The notes under the pieces: generated by a model
Seen by the model: only the letters and a program-made list of their open reading frames with translations
What the model was told of the DNA's origin: nothing
Database searches by the model: none
In this document: one piece after another, positions 1 to 10,899 of the stretch
Position numbering within the stretch: position 1 is the stretch's first letter
How the letters are laid out: the number at the start of each line of letters is the position of its first letter
From: Petunia secreta
Taxonomy: Eukaryota; Streptophyta; Magnoliopsida; Solanales; Solanaceae
Assembly (NCBI GenBank): GCA_029990175.1
Contig: JARKIP010000033.1
Coordinates: forward strand, 22,489,001 to 22,553,000
Direction of reading: 5' to 3'
DNA length: 64,000 nucleotides
Program-made: the position numbers and the translations under genes

Positions 1-266
1 CCACAAACACATGCACACAAAAAGATCAAGAGTTCAAACTAAATATAGTCACTGAACATATCTAAAGTAGCATATATACATTATACTGTAAATTGATAAA
101 ATGCCGAGTACGACTGACAGAAATTTGTAGATTGTTCAAAGGCCAAATATACCGGCCATACAAAGGACCAGAAAGTCTTTGCTAGACTTCTGTCCACCAA
201 CAAACAAGTACGGCTCTCACCAGACAATAAAAAAAAGTACATCAATCACAGATTGAGAAAAGGGCA

Positions 267-1043
267 TTAACATTTAGGGCTACGACCAGAACTCGACGCA
301 CCAGCTCCGTCAGTCCTGCCGTCGTCCCCTGAATCCTCGCCGTCGTCTTCGTCTTCATCATCATCGTCACCTTCAGACTTCTCAGGAGAGAGACCCAATG
401 CTTGCTTTATCCTTCGAACATCGTTCTTTGTTTTCTACAGCATCTCCTCGACATTAACTTGTCCTCTGCTCGACAGGGAACTTCTCCAGAATAGCCTCAA
501 CCCACGTTGCTCATCAACCGATATGAGCTTATCGTAGGGCAGCTTGGCAGCTGTAAGGCAGAATCATAGGAATGAATAAACGAAAAGGGGAAATATGAAA
601 ATTCTAAAGAAAAACTCAGGGACTTACGCCTTTTATTCCAGATCATGGAGAGAGGAGCCTTAGAGTTGAGAGACAATGCCTGGGTGCGCACAAATATGTA
701 TCGGTGCAACCAACCCCGGTCATTGGTGTCCTCAGAACTGCGTATGAAGCCTTTGCTTCCACGCATTATGGCGTTGACCAACCCATCCTTAAAAATTTGA
801 AGACTGTACAAAGAAATAAAGTGCTCATACTCAAAACTTTGACCGGTCTCTTCAGCAAAGCCGTCCATAAGTTTTACCATTTTATACATGTTGGGGCTCA
901 GTTGCCCTGGGCAGAGAAAATACTCCCTACAGAGCCTGTCAAGTATATGATGGAGGGGTAACGTGCAACCAACAGTAAAAGGGTAGGTGAGCAGCCCTAG
1001 ATCTAGGGGTAGTCGTGGAAGAACTACCGGCAGCAGCATTCAT
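267..1043 (-). pseudogene. Antisense ORF of Tat element 1 (broken, spliced gene)
   Basis: This gene runs opposite to its retrotransposon, between the missing integrase and the 3' LTR. The first ATG is at 1043; a one-frame slip follows near 980-1039, because the conserved part reads from 1039 in another frame. That part contains 'LPLHHILDRLCREYF' and 'QLSPNMYKM', resembling the plant 'putative gypsy-type transposon' domain (Pfam family recalled from memory, not searched). A GT-AG intron of 77 nt fits at 627-551. The last part encodes an acidic tail ending in SPKC and a stop at 267-269. Compared with the copy at 26731-27677, most of the coiled-coil exon is missing, so an internal deletion lies near 480. 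In-frame stops also occur. The protein's function is unknown. Confidence 0.6.
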
Positions 1044-1185
1044 GTTCAAATTTTTCTTAGCCTTTGGAAACATAGTGGAAGAAGAATCGAAAGTTAGAAG
1101 AAAGATGGAAGAAATTTAAAGGGCTTTCAAGATTCGGATGATTTAGAGTAAGAGCAAGCGAAAGGGGTGAAATTCAACAAACCCC

Positions 1186-1193
1186 TATTTATA
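1186..1193 (-). promoter_or_regulatory. TATA box for the antisense gene
   Basis: The minus strand reads TATAAATA here, in a C/G-flanked context typical of plant TATA boxes. It lies about 145 nt upstream of the ATG at 1043, a plausible distance for a promoter plus 5' UTR. No competing plus-strand gene explains it. The promoter role is inferred. Confidence 0.55.
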
Positions 1194-1595
1194 GGAGTAC
1201 ACAGGTCCGGGCCATCAAGTTTCCATAGGACACGTGGAGATCATCGAAGAGATCACGATCAGATTCAACCGTCAAAACAAGAAGTAGGTTTCACCTAAGT
1301 TTCGAAGCAACATAATTACTCCAAAGCGTAGCGGCCACCTCGCGTTTGACAACGGACGTGTGCACGTGACGGAGGCGGTTAAAATCATTACTTTTGCTCT
1401 TGGGACGCACAGTAGTCACTTCGAAACTGATGGCGGACCTGTGGACGTGTGTGGCGCAGTTACTTTTTACCTCGCGCATTTAATGCGCACGTCACTGAGA
1501 TTTTTCATGTTGCAGATGAAGGTTGGACTTTCCAACCAAAATTTCCCGCCAAATTCACATCCACTCCTAGAGCAAAAAAAATTCTGCTCGAGAAG

Positions 1596-2332
1596 TGTGG
1601 GGACTATCTGTATTGGATAAAAACCATCGTCACTTAAAAGAGTGACACGTGTCTGCCACGTGGCACGGGTAGAGGTTTCCCCAGACAGACATCTAACGAA
1701 CAGATGATTGGCTAGGCGGTTACTACGAGCAGGCCCATGGCAGTTACGTAACGCTCCCCCAAATCCATGCAATTTGAACGGACAGTTACCTGTTCATACG
1801 CGACCGCTCAATAAATGGTTACAAGGGCAACAGTTACATACCCAGCGGCTACGTACCCAACGGTTACATACTCAGCGGTTACGTACCCAACGGCTACCTA
1901 ATAAATCTATATATAGTGTTTATTTTCGAATCGTTGTAACACACATCCTCTTCTCTACTTACAATATCAGTACTCTCTTTGCTCTCACTCAATACTGTTC
2001 ATCATTTTATATTATTGCATATTTCGTTCTCAAGTCTTCAAGCGTAATTAATATCAAGGGATCCTCACCGAGATCGAGCAATCTAATATGGTTCCTTCTA
2101 CTTATTTAATTTGCGCTTTAGCCTTATTTTATCTTCGATTATTTCGCATTGCTTTCATACCATCATTAATTGTCATTACACCTCCATCGGAAACCGTGCA
2201 TATATATATCCATAATCTCGTAGTGCAGTGCTATATTCAAATCGGCTAAACTCTTAATCTAAACTATTGATCGTAACTCTGCAAATACAAATTTAATTAT
2301 TAATTGGCCTAAAATCGGATCTAGGTTAAACA
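1596..2332 (+). repeat. 3' LTR of Tat element 1
   Basis: It starts TGTGGGGACTATC and ends GGTTAAACA, giving TG...CA ends. It is homologous along its length to the inverted LTR at 32680-33338: shared blocks include TGTATTGGATAAAA near the start, the ACGTGTC...CACGTGGCACGGG block, the 15-bp repeats before the TATA box, and the end GGCCTAAAA.CGGATCTAGGTTAAA. The partner 5' LTR is outside the window, so no target duplication can be tested. Confidence 0.75.
1830..1916 (+). promoter_or_regulatory. LTR promoter: 15-bp repeats and TATA box
   Basis: About five direct copies of a roughly 15-bp unit (consensus ACCCAACGGTTACGT) occupy 1830-1898, and TATATATAG follows at 1908-1916. The LTR of the second Tat element has related repeats in the same place (about 33040-33120, inverted). 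Their position directly upstream of a TATA box suggests U3 enhancer repeats; this role is inference. Confidence 0.5.
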
Positions 2333-2374
2333 TTGAATGGTTTATTCATTTCCTTTTGATATTAATTATATATC

Positions 2375-3272
2375 TGTTGAGGAAATATTTTGAAGAATGA
2401 CAAACGAGAAGGACCCGGTGGTTCTGGAGATGACCCTGGTCCTTGTATAGAAGGGCACGACTGATCGAAAAGATTGAGGGTTGCAAATCTCTGCGGAACT
2501 AGGAGTAGTGGCACGTGTATGAGTATGCATCCTAGTTAGACTAAAAGAAGTTGTGCCATGGCTGTGTCTTCGAAGTACGAATACGAGTTGGACTTGAACA
2601 AGGAACGAGCCACATGGAATCTTGTCTTACCATAATTACAAGGTTTCCTTGTGGAACTCGAATAGGGTTTGGATTCCCATACAAATACAAGTAGTGGATG
2701 AAGCCATCGAACAGTTATTCACAAAAAGAGAGTTGAGAGCATACACAGACGATTCAACAACTTTTAACGTGAGATAACTGAAGAAGACAACTGGTGGAGT
2801 TAAGTAGGTGGAGTCTAGACATTCTGTCAAGGTTCTTAGTTTGTAAGTTGTCTTGTTTTATGCTATCATTGTCATTACCTATCTGCTTATCTTAGAAACG
2901 ATTGTATTAGGTGAACTTTTGAGAGATTACTTTGTAAAGCTAGAGGTTAGCTTTGTTGAGTGATTAAGGTCTAGAGTGTAACCCCTTGGTTACAGAGTTT
3001 TCTAATCTAAAACTTGCTCTTTGTATTAGTGGATTGGTTCGAAAATCTCAGAGTGCGGGTCGTGGTTTTTCTCCCTTGAGCAAGGAGTTTTCCACGTAAA
3101 AACATCGTGTTCTGTGTGCATGCTGATTGTGTGATTTGTGGTGTGGAAGTGCAAACCGTTAAGGCAAGAACAAGGTTCTTGACTTACGAGAATCTGGTTC
3201 TTAAAAGAAAAATCATAAGACATTATTCAACCCCCCCTTCTAGTGTCCTTAGGAAGTGCTTAGATTGTAACA
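2375..3272 (+). repeat. 5' LTR of copia element 1
   Basis: The 898-bp LTR has TG...CA ends and is nearly collinear with 10900-11802. The TATA region reads TACAAATA (2680-2687), where the 3' LTR has TATAAATA. A motif containing TTTTCCACGTAAAAAC and a nearby CTTGAGCAAGGAG block is shared with the other copia LTRs in the window. Confidence 0.95.
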
Positions 3273-3274
3273 AG

Positions 3275-3286
3275 TGGTATCAGAGC
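3275..3286 (+). other. Primer-binding site, initiator Met tRNA type
   Basis: TGGTATCAGAGC begins two bases after the 5' LTR. This 12-mer is the standard copia PBS, complementary to the 3' end of plant initiator tRNA-Met. Confidence 0.9.
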
Positions 3287-3330
3287 AGATCTTCTCGTGC
3301 TAGGTTAACACCTTGAGAAGGATCAGAATC

Positions 3331-4440
3331 ATGAGTACACCACCTACCATCACTGAATGACAGTCAGTTTTAAGGCACCCACAGTTCAATGGGCAGTACT
3401 ATGCTTGGTGGAAGAACAGAATGGAGAACTACATTTGTGCTGAGGATATTCAACTCTGGCTTATAGTATCTGAAGGGAATTCAATCCCTACCAAAATAGT
3501 TGGAGAAGGAGTTGCTGCTCGACAAGAGCCTAAATCAAAAGAGGATTTCAATAAAGCTGACTATAAGATGATTGAAAGAAATGACAAAGCCAAACGTTTG
3601 GTAGTTTGTGGTCTTGGTCCTGAGGAGTTTAATAGAGTATCATTTTATAAGATTGCCAAAGAAATCTGGGATGCCCTGAGTGTTGCACATGAAGGAACCC
3701 CAAAAGTGAAGGACTCCAAGAAGAGAATGCTGAAAAGACAATTTGAGTTGTTCATTATGGGAGAGAAGGAATCAATACAGGATATGATGAACAGGTTGAC
3801 CATTATCACTAATGAGATGAGATCCCTGGATATGGAGTTGCCTGAAGTAGAGATGGTGGACTAGGTTCTGAAAGTACTACCTGAGCCTTGGGAACCCAAG
3901 ATGACTGCTATCATTGAGTTCAAACCTCTCAAATCCATCAAACTTGAGGAACTGGTCGGAAGTTTGAAAACACATGAGATGATGAAGGATTCGAAAACTA
4001 AACCAGCACTCAAGAAGGACAAGACCCTTGCACTCGAAGCAACTGATGAAACTAAGGATTATGTTGATTTGCAATCAGTTGACGCTGTAATGGTTAGTGC
4101 TCCGAGACAAAAGTTCAACTTGGTAAAGTTCAAAGGATTCAAAAGAAATAACAAGGAGAGCTCTGGAAGAAAGAATATAGTTGACAGTCCAGATTACTCT
4201 GGATACTTCAAGTGTTTCAAGAAGGACCATGCTGTCGTGGATAGTTCAAAGTGGGAAGTTGAATGGATGAAGAACTGAGCAACAAAAGAAAAGGAAAGGG
4301 AAGCATCAAAGGAGAATGACAATGACAAGAAGAAGGCGAGACGACTGCCAAACTTCAGAGCAGAAAGAAGAAAATGAAAGGAAGCTTTCTATGCTACATG
4401 GGGACCTACTGACAGTGAATCTGATCAAGAAAAGGAATCT
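3331..4440 (+). pseudogene. Copia GAG, first module (pseudogene)
   Basis: From the ATG at 3331 a single frame encodes a copia GAG polyprotein: 'FNGQYYAWWKNRMENY', 'LWLIV', and the UBN2-like helical region to about 4000. Stops interrupt it at 3358, 3862, 4276 and 4375. A CCHC zinc knuckle should lie near 4200-4260, but here the first Cys is Tyr and the last Cys is Ser, so it is destroyed. GAG forms the virus-like particle that packages the element's RNA. The same frame runs on into a second GAG-like module, which is unusual. Confidence 0.8.
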
Positions 4441-4510
4441 AAAGATGATTCTCCACTAGCACTAATGCGGTTGTCGAATGTTAGTTCAGACGAGGAGGAT
4501 CCTCGAGAGT

Positions 4511-5648
4511 TCAGAGGAGGAAGAGACCCTTCAAACTCACATGTGTTTAATGGGACAAACTACAATTGTTGGAAGAAACAGATGGAAAACTTTCTTCAAA
4601 CAATTGATTACAGTCTATGGTTGATTGTGAAAAGAGGACCTCATGTTCCTGTCAAAAGAGCAGCAAACGGGGTTCTAGTTCCAAAGTTGGTAGAAGAACT
4701 CGATCCTCAAGTCTCAGACTGGCTGCAGGCAAATACCAAAACTGAATTATACTTGACAAAAGGGCTGACTACTGATGTGTTAGCAAGGGTACTTGAATAC
4801 AAGTCTGCCAGAGAAGTTTGGGAGAAGCTGAAAGAGATGTATACAGAAGATACCAAAAGAAGGACTCAGCCCTTATGGCAACTGATGGAAAAGAAGCTGC
4901 TCATTCAGCAGAGGTAAGTCTCTCTGAGCTTAAAGAAAATCTGCACGCATACTCTATTGAGAATCTGATTTTAATTACTGCCACTTTAGTTGAGGGTTAT
5001 GAAAAAGAAAAAATTGAGAAAGATAAATTAACTAAAGATATAAGTGATCTTAGAACTAAACACAAGAGTCTTCAAGAACAAAACATTGAGTTGGAAGAAA
5101 TCAATGCCATTTTGAAAGGGCAGACCCTTGTGTCAAACTCTAAGATCACAAAACTGAAATTAGAATTAAATCGGTTAAAGGAGAGTGTTAATGGGAATCA
5201 AGTAATAAGTGAAGTTCAAACGTTTCTCAAAAATGAACTTAAAAGAACAAATGAGATCTTTTACCAGGAAACTGAGAAAAACAGAACACTGAATCAGAAG
5301 GTTGAAAAATCTGACTATGAGCTTACCAGGTTAACAAAATGGAATAAGTCCTCCGAGGCAATGAATTGGGTCCTTAAAAATCAGAACAAAGGAAAATAAG
5401 GGGTAGGATTCAAAAAATCACTGCCTCCATATAATCCTAAAAGAAAATATGTGGGTTTGCCTTGCAACATGTTGTGCACCTTTTGTGGTGAAACTGGGCA
5501 TTACAGACAAAGGTGCATGAATGCAAGCAAGGCAAAGACCAAAAATAAAATAAATGTTCTATCTAAATGGGCTAGGAAAGATTTGATTTATCCATTTTCT
5601 CGTAAGAAGGGACCTAAGCTTTTCTGGGTTCCTAAAGCTAACCCTTAA
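4511..5648 (+). pseudogene. Second partial GAG module, coiled coil and CCHC knuckle
   Basis: From about 4511 a second GAG N-terminal segment appears ('HVFNGTNYNCWKKQMENF', 'LWLIVKRG', to 'EVWEKLKEMYTED'). It is paralogous to the first module but lacks its C-terminal half. After a frameshift near 4855 the protein continues as a long Lys/Glu-rich coiled coil (about 4920-5395). A stop at 5397 follows, then an intact knuckle CTFCGETGHYRQRC (about 5473-5514, CX2CX4HX4C). Copia element 2 has the same partial-GAG to coiled-coil junction (43571-42543), so the arrangement is a family trait and not a one-off accident. Confidence 0.75.
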
Positions 5649-5654
5649 TTTGTT

Positions 5655-6800
5655 TTGCAGGCAGGAGTGAGGGAGAACAACCCAAGCTGGATTCTTGACA
5701 GTGGTTGTTCAAGGCACATGACAGGAGATAGAAGAAACTTTCTCTCACTCACAGTATTTCAAGGAGGCAGTGTAGCCTTCGGAGGAGGAAAAACTGGTCT
5801 GATTGTAGGAATTGGAAAAGCTGGGAGAACCCTGGATCATGCCACTGAAAATGTATACTGTGTCGATGGTCTCAGACACAACTTGCTGAGTCTCTCTCAA
5901 CTGTGTGATAGAGGGAATGAAGTGAGTTTATCCTCTGTAGTGTGTATTGTGAAGAACCTACAGAGTGGAGAAATAGTTATGGAAGGAAAAAGGGTGAAAA
6001 ATGCATACAAAGCATCACTGAAATCACTGCCTGAAAACAAGTTAACATGCCTGAATGTGCAAGAAAGTGATTCTCAACTGTGGCATAAAAGAAAGGGTCA
6101 TGCTAGTCTCTCACAGCTTAAAAAGCTAGTATCAAATGAGCTGGTTCGTGGATTGCCTAGTAATAAATTTGAAAACATAAAAATGTGTGATGCTTGTGTT
6201 AAAGGAAAACATGTGAGATCATCCTTTAAATAAAAGAAGGTGGTAAGCACATCAAAACCACTGGAATTGATACACATAGATCTGTGTGGACCTGTGAGAG
6301 TCTGGAGCAGAGAGGAAAGAGGTTCGTGTTCGTAGTTGTTGATGACTACTCAAGGTATACATGGACCCTATTCTTGGCATCCAACGATGAAGCCTTTGAT
6401 AGTTTCAAATACTAGGCTGGTGTTGTGCAGAAAAGGTTGAACCTGTAACTTGTCAGTATTAGATCTGACCATGGAACAGAGAAAATTTTCTGAATATTGT
6501 GCAAAATATAGCATTGATCATAATTTCTCTGCACCAAGAACTCCACAGCAAAATGGAGTAGTTGAAAGGAAGAACAGGTCTCTGGAGGATTTGGCAAGGA
6601 CTATGCTTCTGTCAAGTGGTCTTGCAAAAAACTTCTGGGCTGAAGCAATAAATACTGCATGCTATTTGCTGAACAGATGCTCTATAAGAGCTATTCTCGA
6701 CAAGACCCCATATGAGCTTCTCAGAGGAAGGAAACCGAATATTGCACATCTGATACCTTTTTGTTGTAAATGTGTTGTCTACAACAACAACAAGAAGTGA
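5655..6800 (+). pseudogene. Copia protease and integrase (broken)
   Basis: The protease begins WILDSGCSRHMTGD, with the catalytic DSG at about 5697-5705. The GAG-pre-integrase zinc domain follows (H-H about 6083-6100; 'CDAC' about 6190). A stop at about 6231 and a frameshift near 6300 disrupt the integrase core; a second frame shift hides the middle Asp region near 6465. The final catalytic region 'PQQNGVVERKNRSL' is readable at about 6541-6585. The protease would cleave the polyprotein and the integrase would insert cDNA; neither can be made from this copy. Confidence 0.85.
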
Positions 6801-8760
6801 TGAGGAAATATTCCTTAGATATTCTACTCAAAGCAAAGCATATAAAGTGTTTAATAAAAGAACACAAATAGTGGAGGAAAGTATGCATGTGGTATTTGAT
6901 GAATCTGATAAGGAAATTGATGAAAATGAAGTAGATGATCAAGCTATTGGCCTTACACGAGAAGATAATGCAGCTAACTCTAAAGATCCAGAAGAAAAGG
7001 AGGAACTAGGTGAGGATTCAACTTCACGAGAACAAGGAGTCAATATGATAGGGGGAACATTAGATGAAGTTGATAACACATCAAATCAGGAACAACCTAC
7101 CCAAAGTGGTGCCGAAGGTTTTTCTCGTCATATCCAACCCAGGCCATGGAAGTACCTAAGTTCTCATCCTTTGGAGAATGTACTTTCTGAATTGGATAAA
7201 GGAATTATGACTAGGTCAGACTTGAAGAACTTCTGTGCATTCTTTGCTTTCCTATCATCTCTTGAACCAAAGAATGTAAAAGAAGCCTTGGAAGATCCAG
7301 AATGGGTTCTAGCCATGCAGGATGAATTACATCAGTTTGAAAGAAGCAAATTGTGGCACCTGCTTCCTAAGCCAAAGGATAGATCAACAATCGGAACAAA
7401 GTGGGTGTTCAGAAATAAACTGGATGAGCATGGTATAGTAACAAGAAATAAGGCTGGACTAGTAGTCCAAGGATACAGTCAGTAAGAAGGAATTGACTAT
7501 GATGAAACTTTTGCACCAGTAGCTAGGTTAGAAGCCATTAGAATGTTGATTGCTTTTGCTACTTACATGGAGTTTACACTGTATCAAATGGATGTGAAGA
7601 GTGCCTTCTTGAATGGTTACCTTAATGAAGAAGTCTATGTAATACAGCCACCAAGGTCCGTAAATAGTGAATTTCCTGATCACGTTTACTAACTTGATAA
7701 GGCACTCTATGGATTGAAGCAAGCTCCAAGAGCCTGGTATGAAAGACTATCAGGGTTCTTACTGAAGAATAGTTTTACGAGAGGGAATATTGATAACACA
7801 CTATTCTTAAAGAAGAAAGGAAATGATCTATTGGTGGTTCAGGTATATGTTGATGATATCATTTTTGGAGCCACTGATGAGGAGCTATGAAAAGGATTTG
7901 TTGAATTGATAGGCAGTAAATTTGAAATGAGCATGATGGGAGAACTCAATTTCTTCCTAGGATTGCAGATCAAACAGACTCCTGAAGGAACCATGATTCA
8001 TCAACAAAAATATCTCAAGGAACTTCTAAAGAAATTTGACATGGAAGGAGGAAAAGACATGACTACTCCTATCGCTCTTGGAACCAAGCTGGATATGGAT
8101 GAGCTAGGTCCTTTTACAAATGAGACAAAGTATAGAGGAATTATAGGTTCACTTGTCTATCTCACAGCCAGTCGACCTGATATTGTATACAGTGTGGGAC
8201 TGTGTGCTAAATTTCAGTCCAAGCTAAAGGAATCACATTTGACAGCTGTGAAGAGGATCTTGAGATACTTGAAGGGAACTCAGGATCTATTTCTATGGTA
8301 CCCAAGGGGCGGTACTTTTGAACTAATTGGTTTTGTTGATGCAGATTATGCAGGTCACTTGGTGGACAGGAAGAGCACTTCAGGAATGACACATTTTCTT
8401 GGTCCCTGCTTAGTTTCTTGGGGAACAAAGAAGTAAAACTCAGTAGCCTTATCTACTGCAGAAGCTGAGTATGTAGCACCTGCATCATGCTGCTCACAAT
8501 TGCTATGGATCAAACAACAGTTGGAGGACTTTGGAATTAAATGTGGAGCTATACCAATTTTTTGTGATAACACAAGTGCAATGAACATTGCCAAGAACCC
8601 AGTCCAACATAAAAAAAACAAAGCACATTGATGTTAGACACCATTTTCCTAGAGATAATGTAGAAAAGGGTCTGATTACTATGAATTTTTGTAGGACCGA
8701 AGACCAAATAGCTGACACATTCACCAAAGCACTGAACAAAGTTTAGTTTGAGAGGAACAA
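6801..8760 (+). pseudogene. Copia reverse transcriptase and RNase H (broken)
   Basis: After an acidic linker (to about 7130), RT motifs are clear: 'GTKWVFRNKLDEHG', 'VKSAFLNGYLNEEVYV', 'KQAPRAWYERL' and the catalytic YVDD at about 7846-7860. RNase H shows 'DADYAGHLVDRKSTSG' (8338-8385) and 'STAEAEY'. Stops interrupt at about 7483, 7690, 7888 and 8434, and a further frameshift lies near 8610. RT and RNase H convert element RNA to DNA. Confidence 0.88.
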
Positions 8761-9062
8761 CTTGGAGTTAAGGATGACCAAAATACACGGACGACTCAAC
8801 ATTTGTTCCCCAATGATTGGTTGGTTAAGTGTTCAGCAACATGTTTGTAACTATAGTTGTTATTGTCCAGTCTAAATTTTGTACTTTATTAAGTATACTT
8901 GTTCAGCTGAGTAGCACCAGATTGGGATAATGTGTCCCCATGAAAGAACCTACAGGGTACGTAGAATGAACCAAGGCAAGCATGAGGAACCATGCCCAGG
9001 TACAGCTACACAGCTATTTATGTTAAGTGTCATAACTGAAATTGATTGTCAATTATACGTGT

Positions 9063-10437
9063 GTCAAGGAAGGCACCCTATGTTCATGTAACCGTCCTCT
9101 TCAGCTTCTCCTACTAAAATAGAGATCCAAACGTCCAAAAAATCTACTCCAAAACCCCCTCCCTCTACTCTCGCGGAGAGAATTGTCAAAGCTAGGGTAA
9201 TATTCCTTAAAAAGGCAGGAAAGAAAGGTGTCAAGAAGACTGTTGTCAGATCCTCGTCTCCTACGCCGGCAGAACCAGTCTCCTCTTGTTGCTCCCAACG
9301 CACACGCAAGTATACGTGGTCGACGAGTAATAAAGCAATAAGTAGAGTATCGTTCCCACGAGGACTATTTAGACTCCTATAACAATTTCTTAACAATTAC
9401 TCAGGGATCTTTTTCAATGATGGTTGTGAAAGTAACTAACTAAAGGAAATAATTAAAAACAAGTAATTGAAGTCAATAATCGTTATCAATAATGGAGAAA
9501 TGGTCCAGGGTCAGAGTTACGAACAATCCAGTTGAGTTTTCCAGTTTATTCTACTTCTGGATTTCCTAGATTGCTAACTAACAGGTTAATTATATTCATG
9601 AAAACCTTTTGATTCTTCACGGTCTATGCAGGCTACTCCAATCCCTATATGTCTATGTGTTGAGATAGAGTTTGTTGGACAGAGCTGGGAGAGATACTTG
9701 ATGTCCCTGCTTGTATATCAAGTTAAAGTGGCAAAAAAGAACTGGTGGAGTGACTCCTTTGAGTGTGGTGAAAAAATTCTCAGGGAAAACCAAACTCATG
9801 AAAGAAAGGAAAGTTGACAAGAGGGAGATGGAGCTGGCTCATCAGTTACTTTTTGTGTTTGTTCATAGGTTTCTACTGCCAAGAGGAGAAAGGAACAGTG
9901 GGGCTAGTGCCCTTGACTTGACCTACATGGACTTGCTGGACAAAGGAGTGAGGATCAATCTACCTGGTCTGCTAATCAGACACATAAAAAGTATTGTAGA
10001 TACTGATCAGAAGCCACATTTCTTGGTGTATTCCTACATCGTACAGCAGGTTCTTGAGCACTTTGGGGTTCCTTTGGAAGCTGGGAAAAAGCCAACCATT
10101 CATCAAATGTTTGGGCTGAATGTGCTGAAAAAATTGTGATTTTTTCAAAGAAAAGATAGCTTCCAAGAGACCAGTGCACGTCAAGCAGGAGCAATCTGAA
10201 GAAAGTGAGGACTATGGACTAGAGGAAGCAATTACAACAGTAAAAGAGCTGGAGCAGCATGTTCTTGAAGTGAATGCAGAAATTGCTGAGTTGTAGAAGA
10301 AGCTGGAGTTGAAGGATCAAGAAATTGATCGCTTGAAAATTGAGTGCCACAATTATGAGGCCGAGCTGGTGATGGAAAGGGCCAAGAATACAAAGAACCT
10401 TAAAGCACTTGTCAAGCACCTCAACTTTAAGATTTGA
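9063..10437 (+). pseudogene. Extra ORF of copia element 1 (plant transposon protein-like)
   Basis: Between RNase H and the 3' LTR lies a remnant of a third ORF. The basic N-terminal part (to about 9289) matches the minus-strand copy at about 38060-38170. The middle is missing and replaced by an LTR fragment (9290-9658). The C-terminal part resumes at 'VEIEF' and includes 'PLSVVKKFSGK', 'RKVDKREMELAHQLLF', 'ALDLTYMDLLDKG', 'INLPGLLIRHIKSI' and a coiled-coil tail to the stop near 10435. The pattern recalls the 'putative plant transposon protein' family found in env-like ORFs of Sireviruses (recalled, not searched). A stop lies at 10136 and another at about 10294. The function is unknown. Confidence 0.65.
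9290..9658 (-). repeat. LTR fragment of the Athila-like family inside copia 1
   Basis: The reverse complement matches the 3' third of the LTR at about 20510-20913: the ends ACTTGCGTGTGCGTT, the 'GAACAATCCAGTTGAGTTTTCC' region (compare about 20630-20655) and the CACG.GTCTATGCA block. One edge coincides with the LTR terminus; the other is internal. About 1.3 kb of the host ORF is absent at this site compared with element 2. Confidence 0.8.
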
Positions 10438-10885
10438 GTCCTACCTTTCTTCCTCCCTGTCCTTAATAAAATCCTTTTTTATCTCTCCCTGTCCTTCTTT
10501 GATTTATGATTTTGAGACAATCTTTTAACTGTTGTGTACTTAATAGAACTGTGTGGTTGTCACGCCCTGGATGAATGGTTTTAAATTTCTTTTGCTTGAA
10601 TTGGGTTTGTTCTATAATATATCTGGTTCTACTTAGGCCCTTAGCCTTATTCCTGTGTGTTTATTTTCAATTGACATGATTTCCTTGTGCTCTAGACTGG
10701 ATGGTACTAACTTTCCGGTAGGATTTTGGATCTTTTCGATGATGCCAAAAGGAGAAGAAGGAAATGTTGGGGTGTTTGTGACCTAACTCATCATCTGTTT
10801 AAAAATTTTCAAACTGTATTTTTGGTTTTATGTTTTTTGGAATTTGTCTATTCAGGTTCTTTGGCAACATTTGTTTGTCATCATC

Positions 10886-10899
10886 AAAAAGGGGAAATT
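10886..10899 (+). other. Polypurine tract of copia element 1
   Basis: AAAAAGGGGAAATT ends directly at the 3' LTR. It is the expected primer for plus-strand DNA synthesis; the same tract is present, inverted, next to the LTR at 35515. Confidence 0.85.

Larger units (their letters stand above)
1..2332 (+). mobile_element. Tat-type Ty3/gypsy element 1, 3' end only
   Basis: This is the 3' part of a gypsy retrotransposon whose 5' part lies outside the window. It holds an antisense gene (267-1043, minus strand) followed by a 3' LTR on the plus strand (1596-2332). The same arrangement, inverted, recurs at 26504-33338, where pol is present and shows Tat-lineage features; this is the basis for the assignment. 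The antisense gene's 3' flank (about 120-200) matches the flank after the second antisense gene at about 27710-27800. The 5' boundary cannot be seen. Confidence 0.75.
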
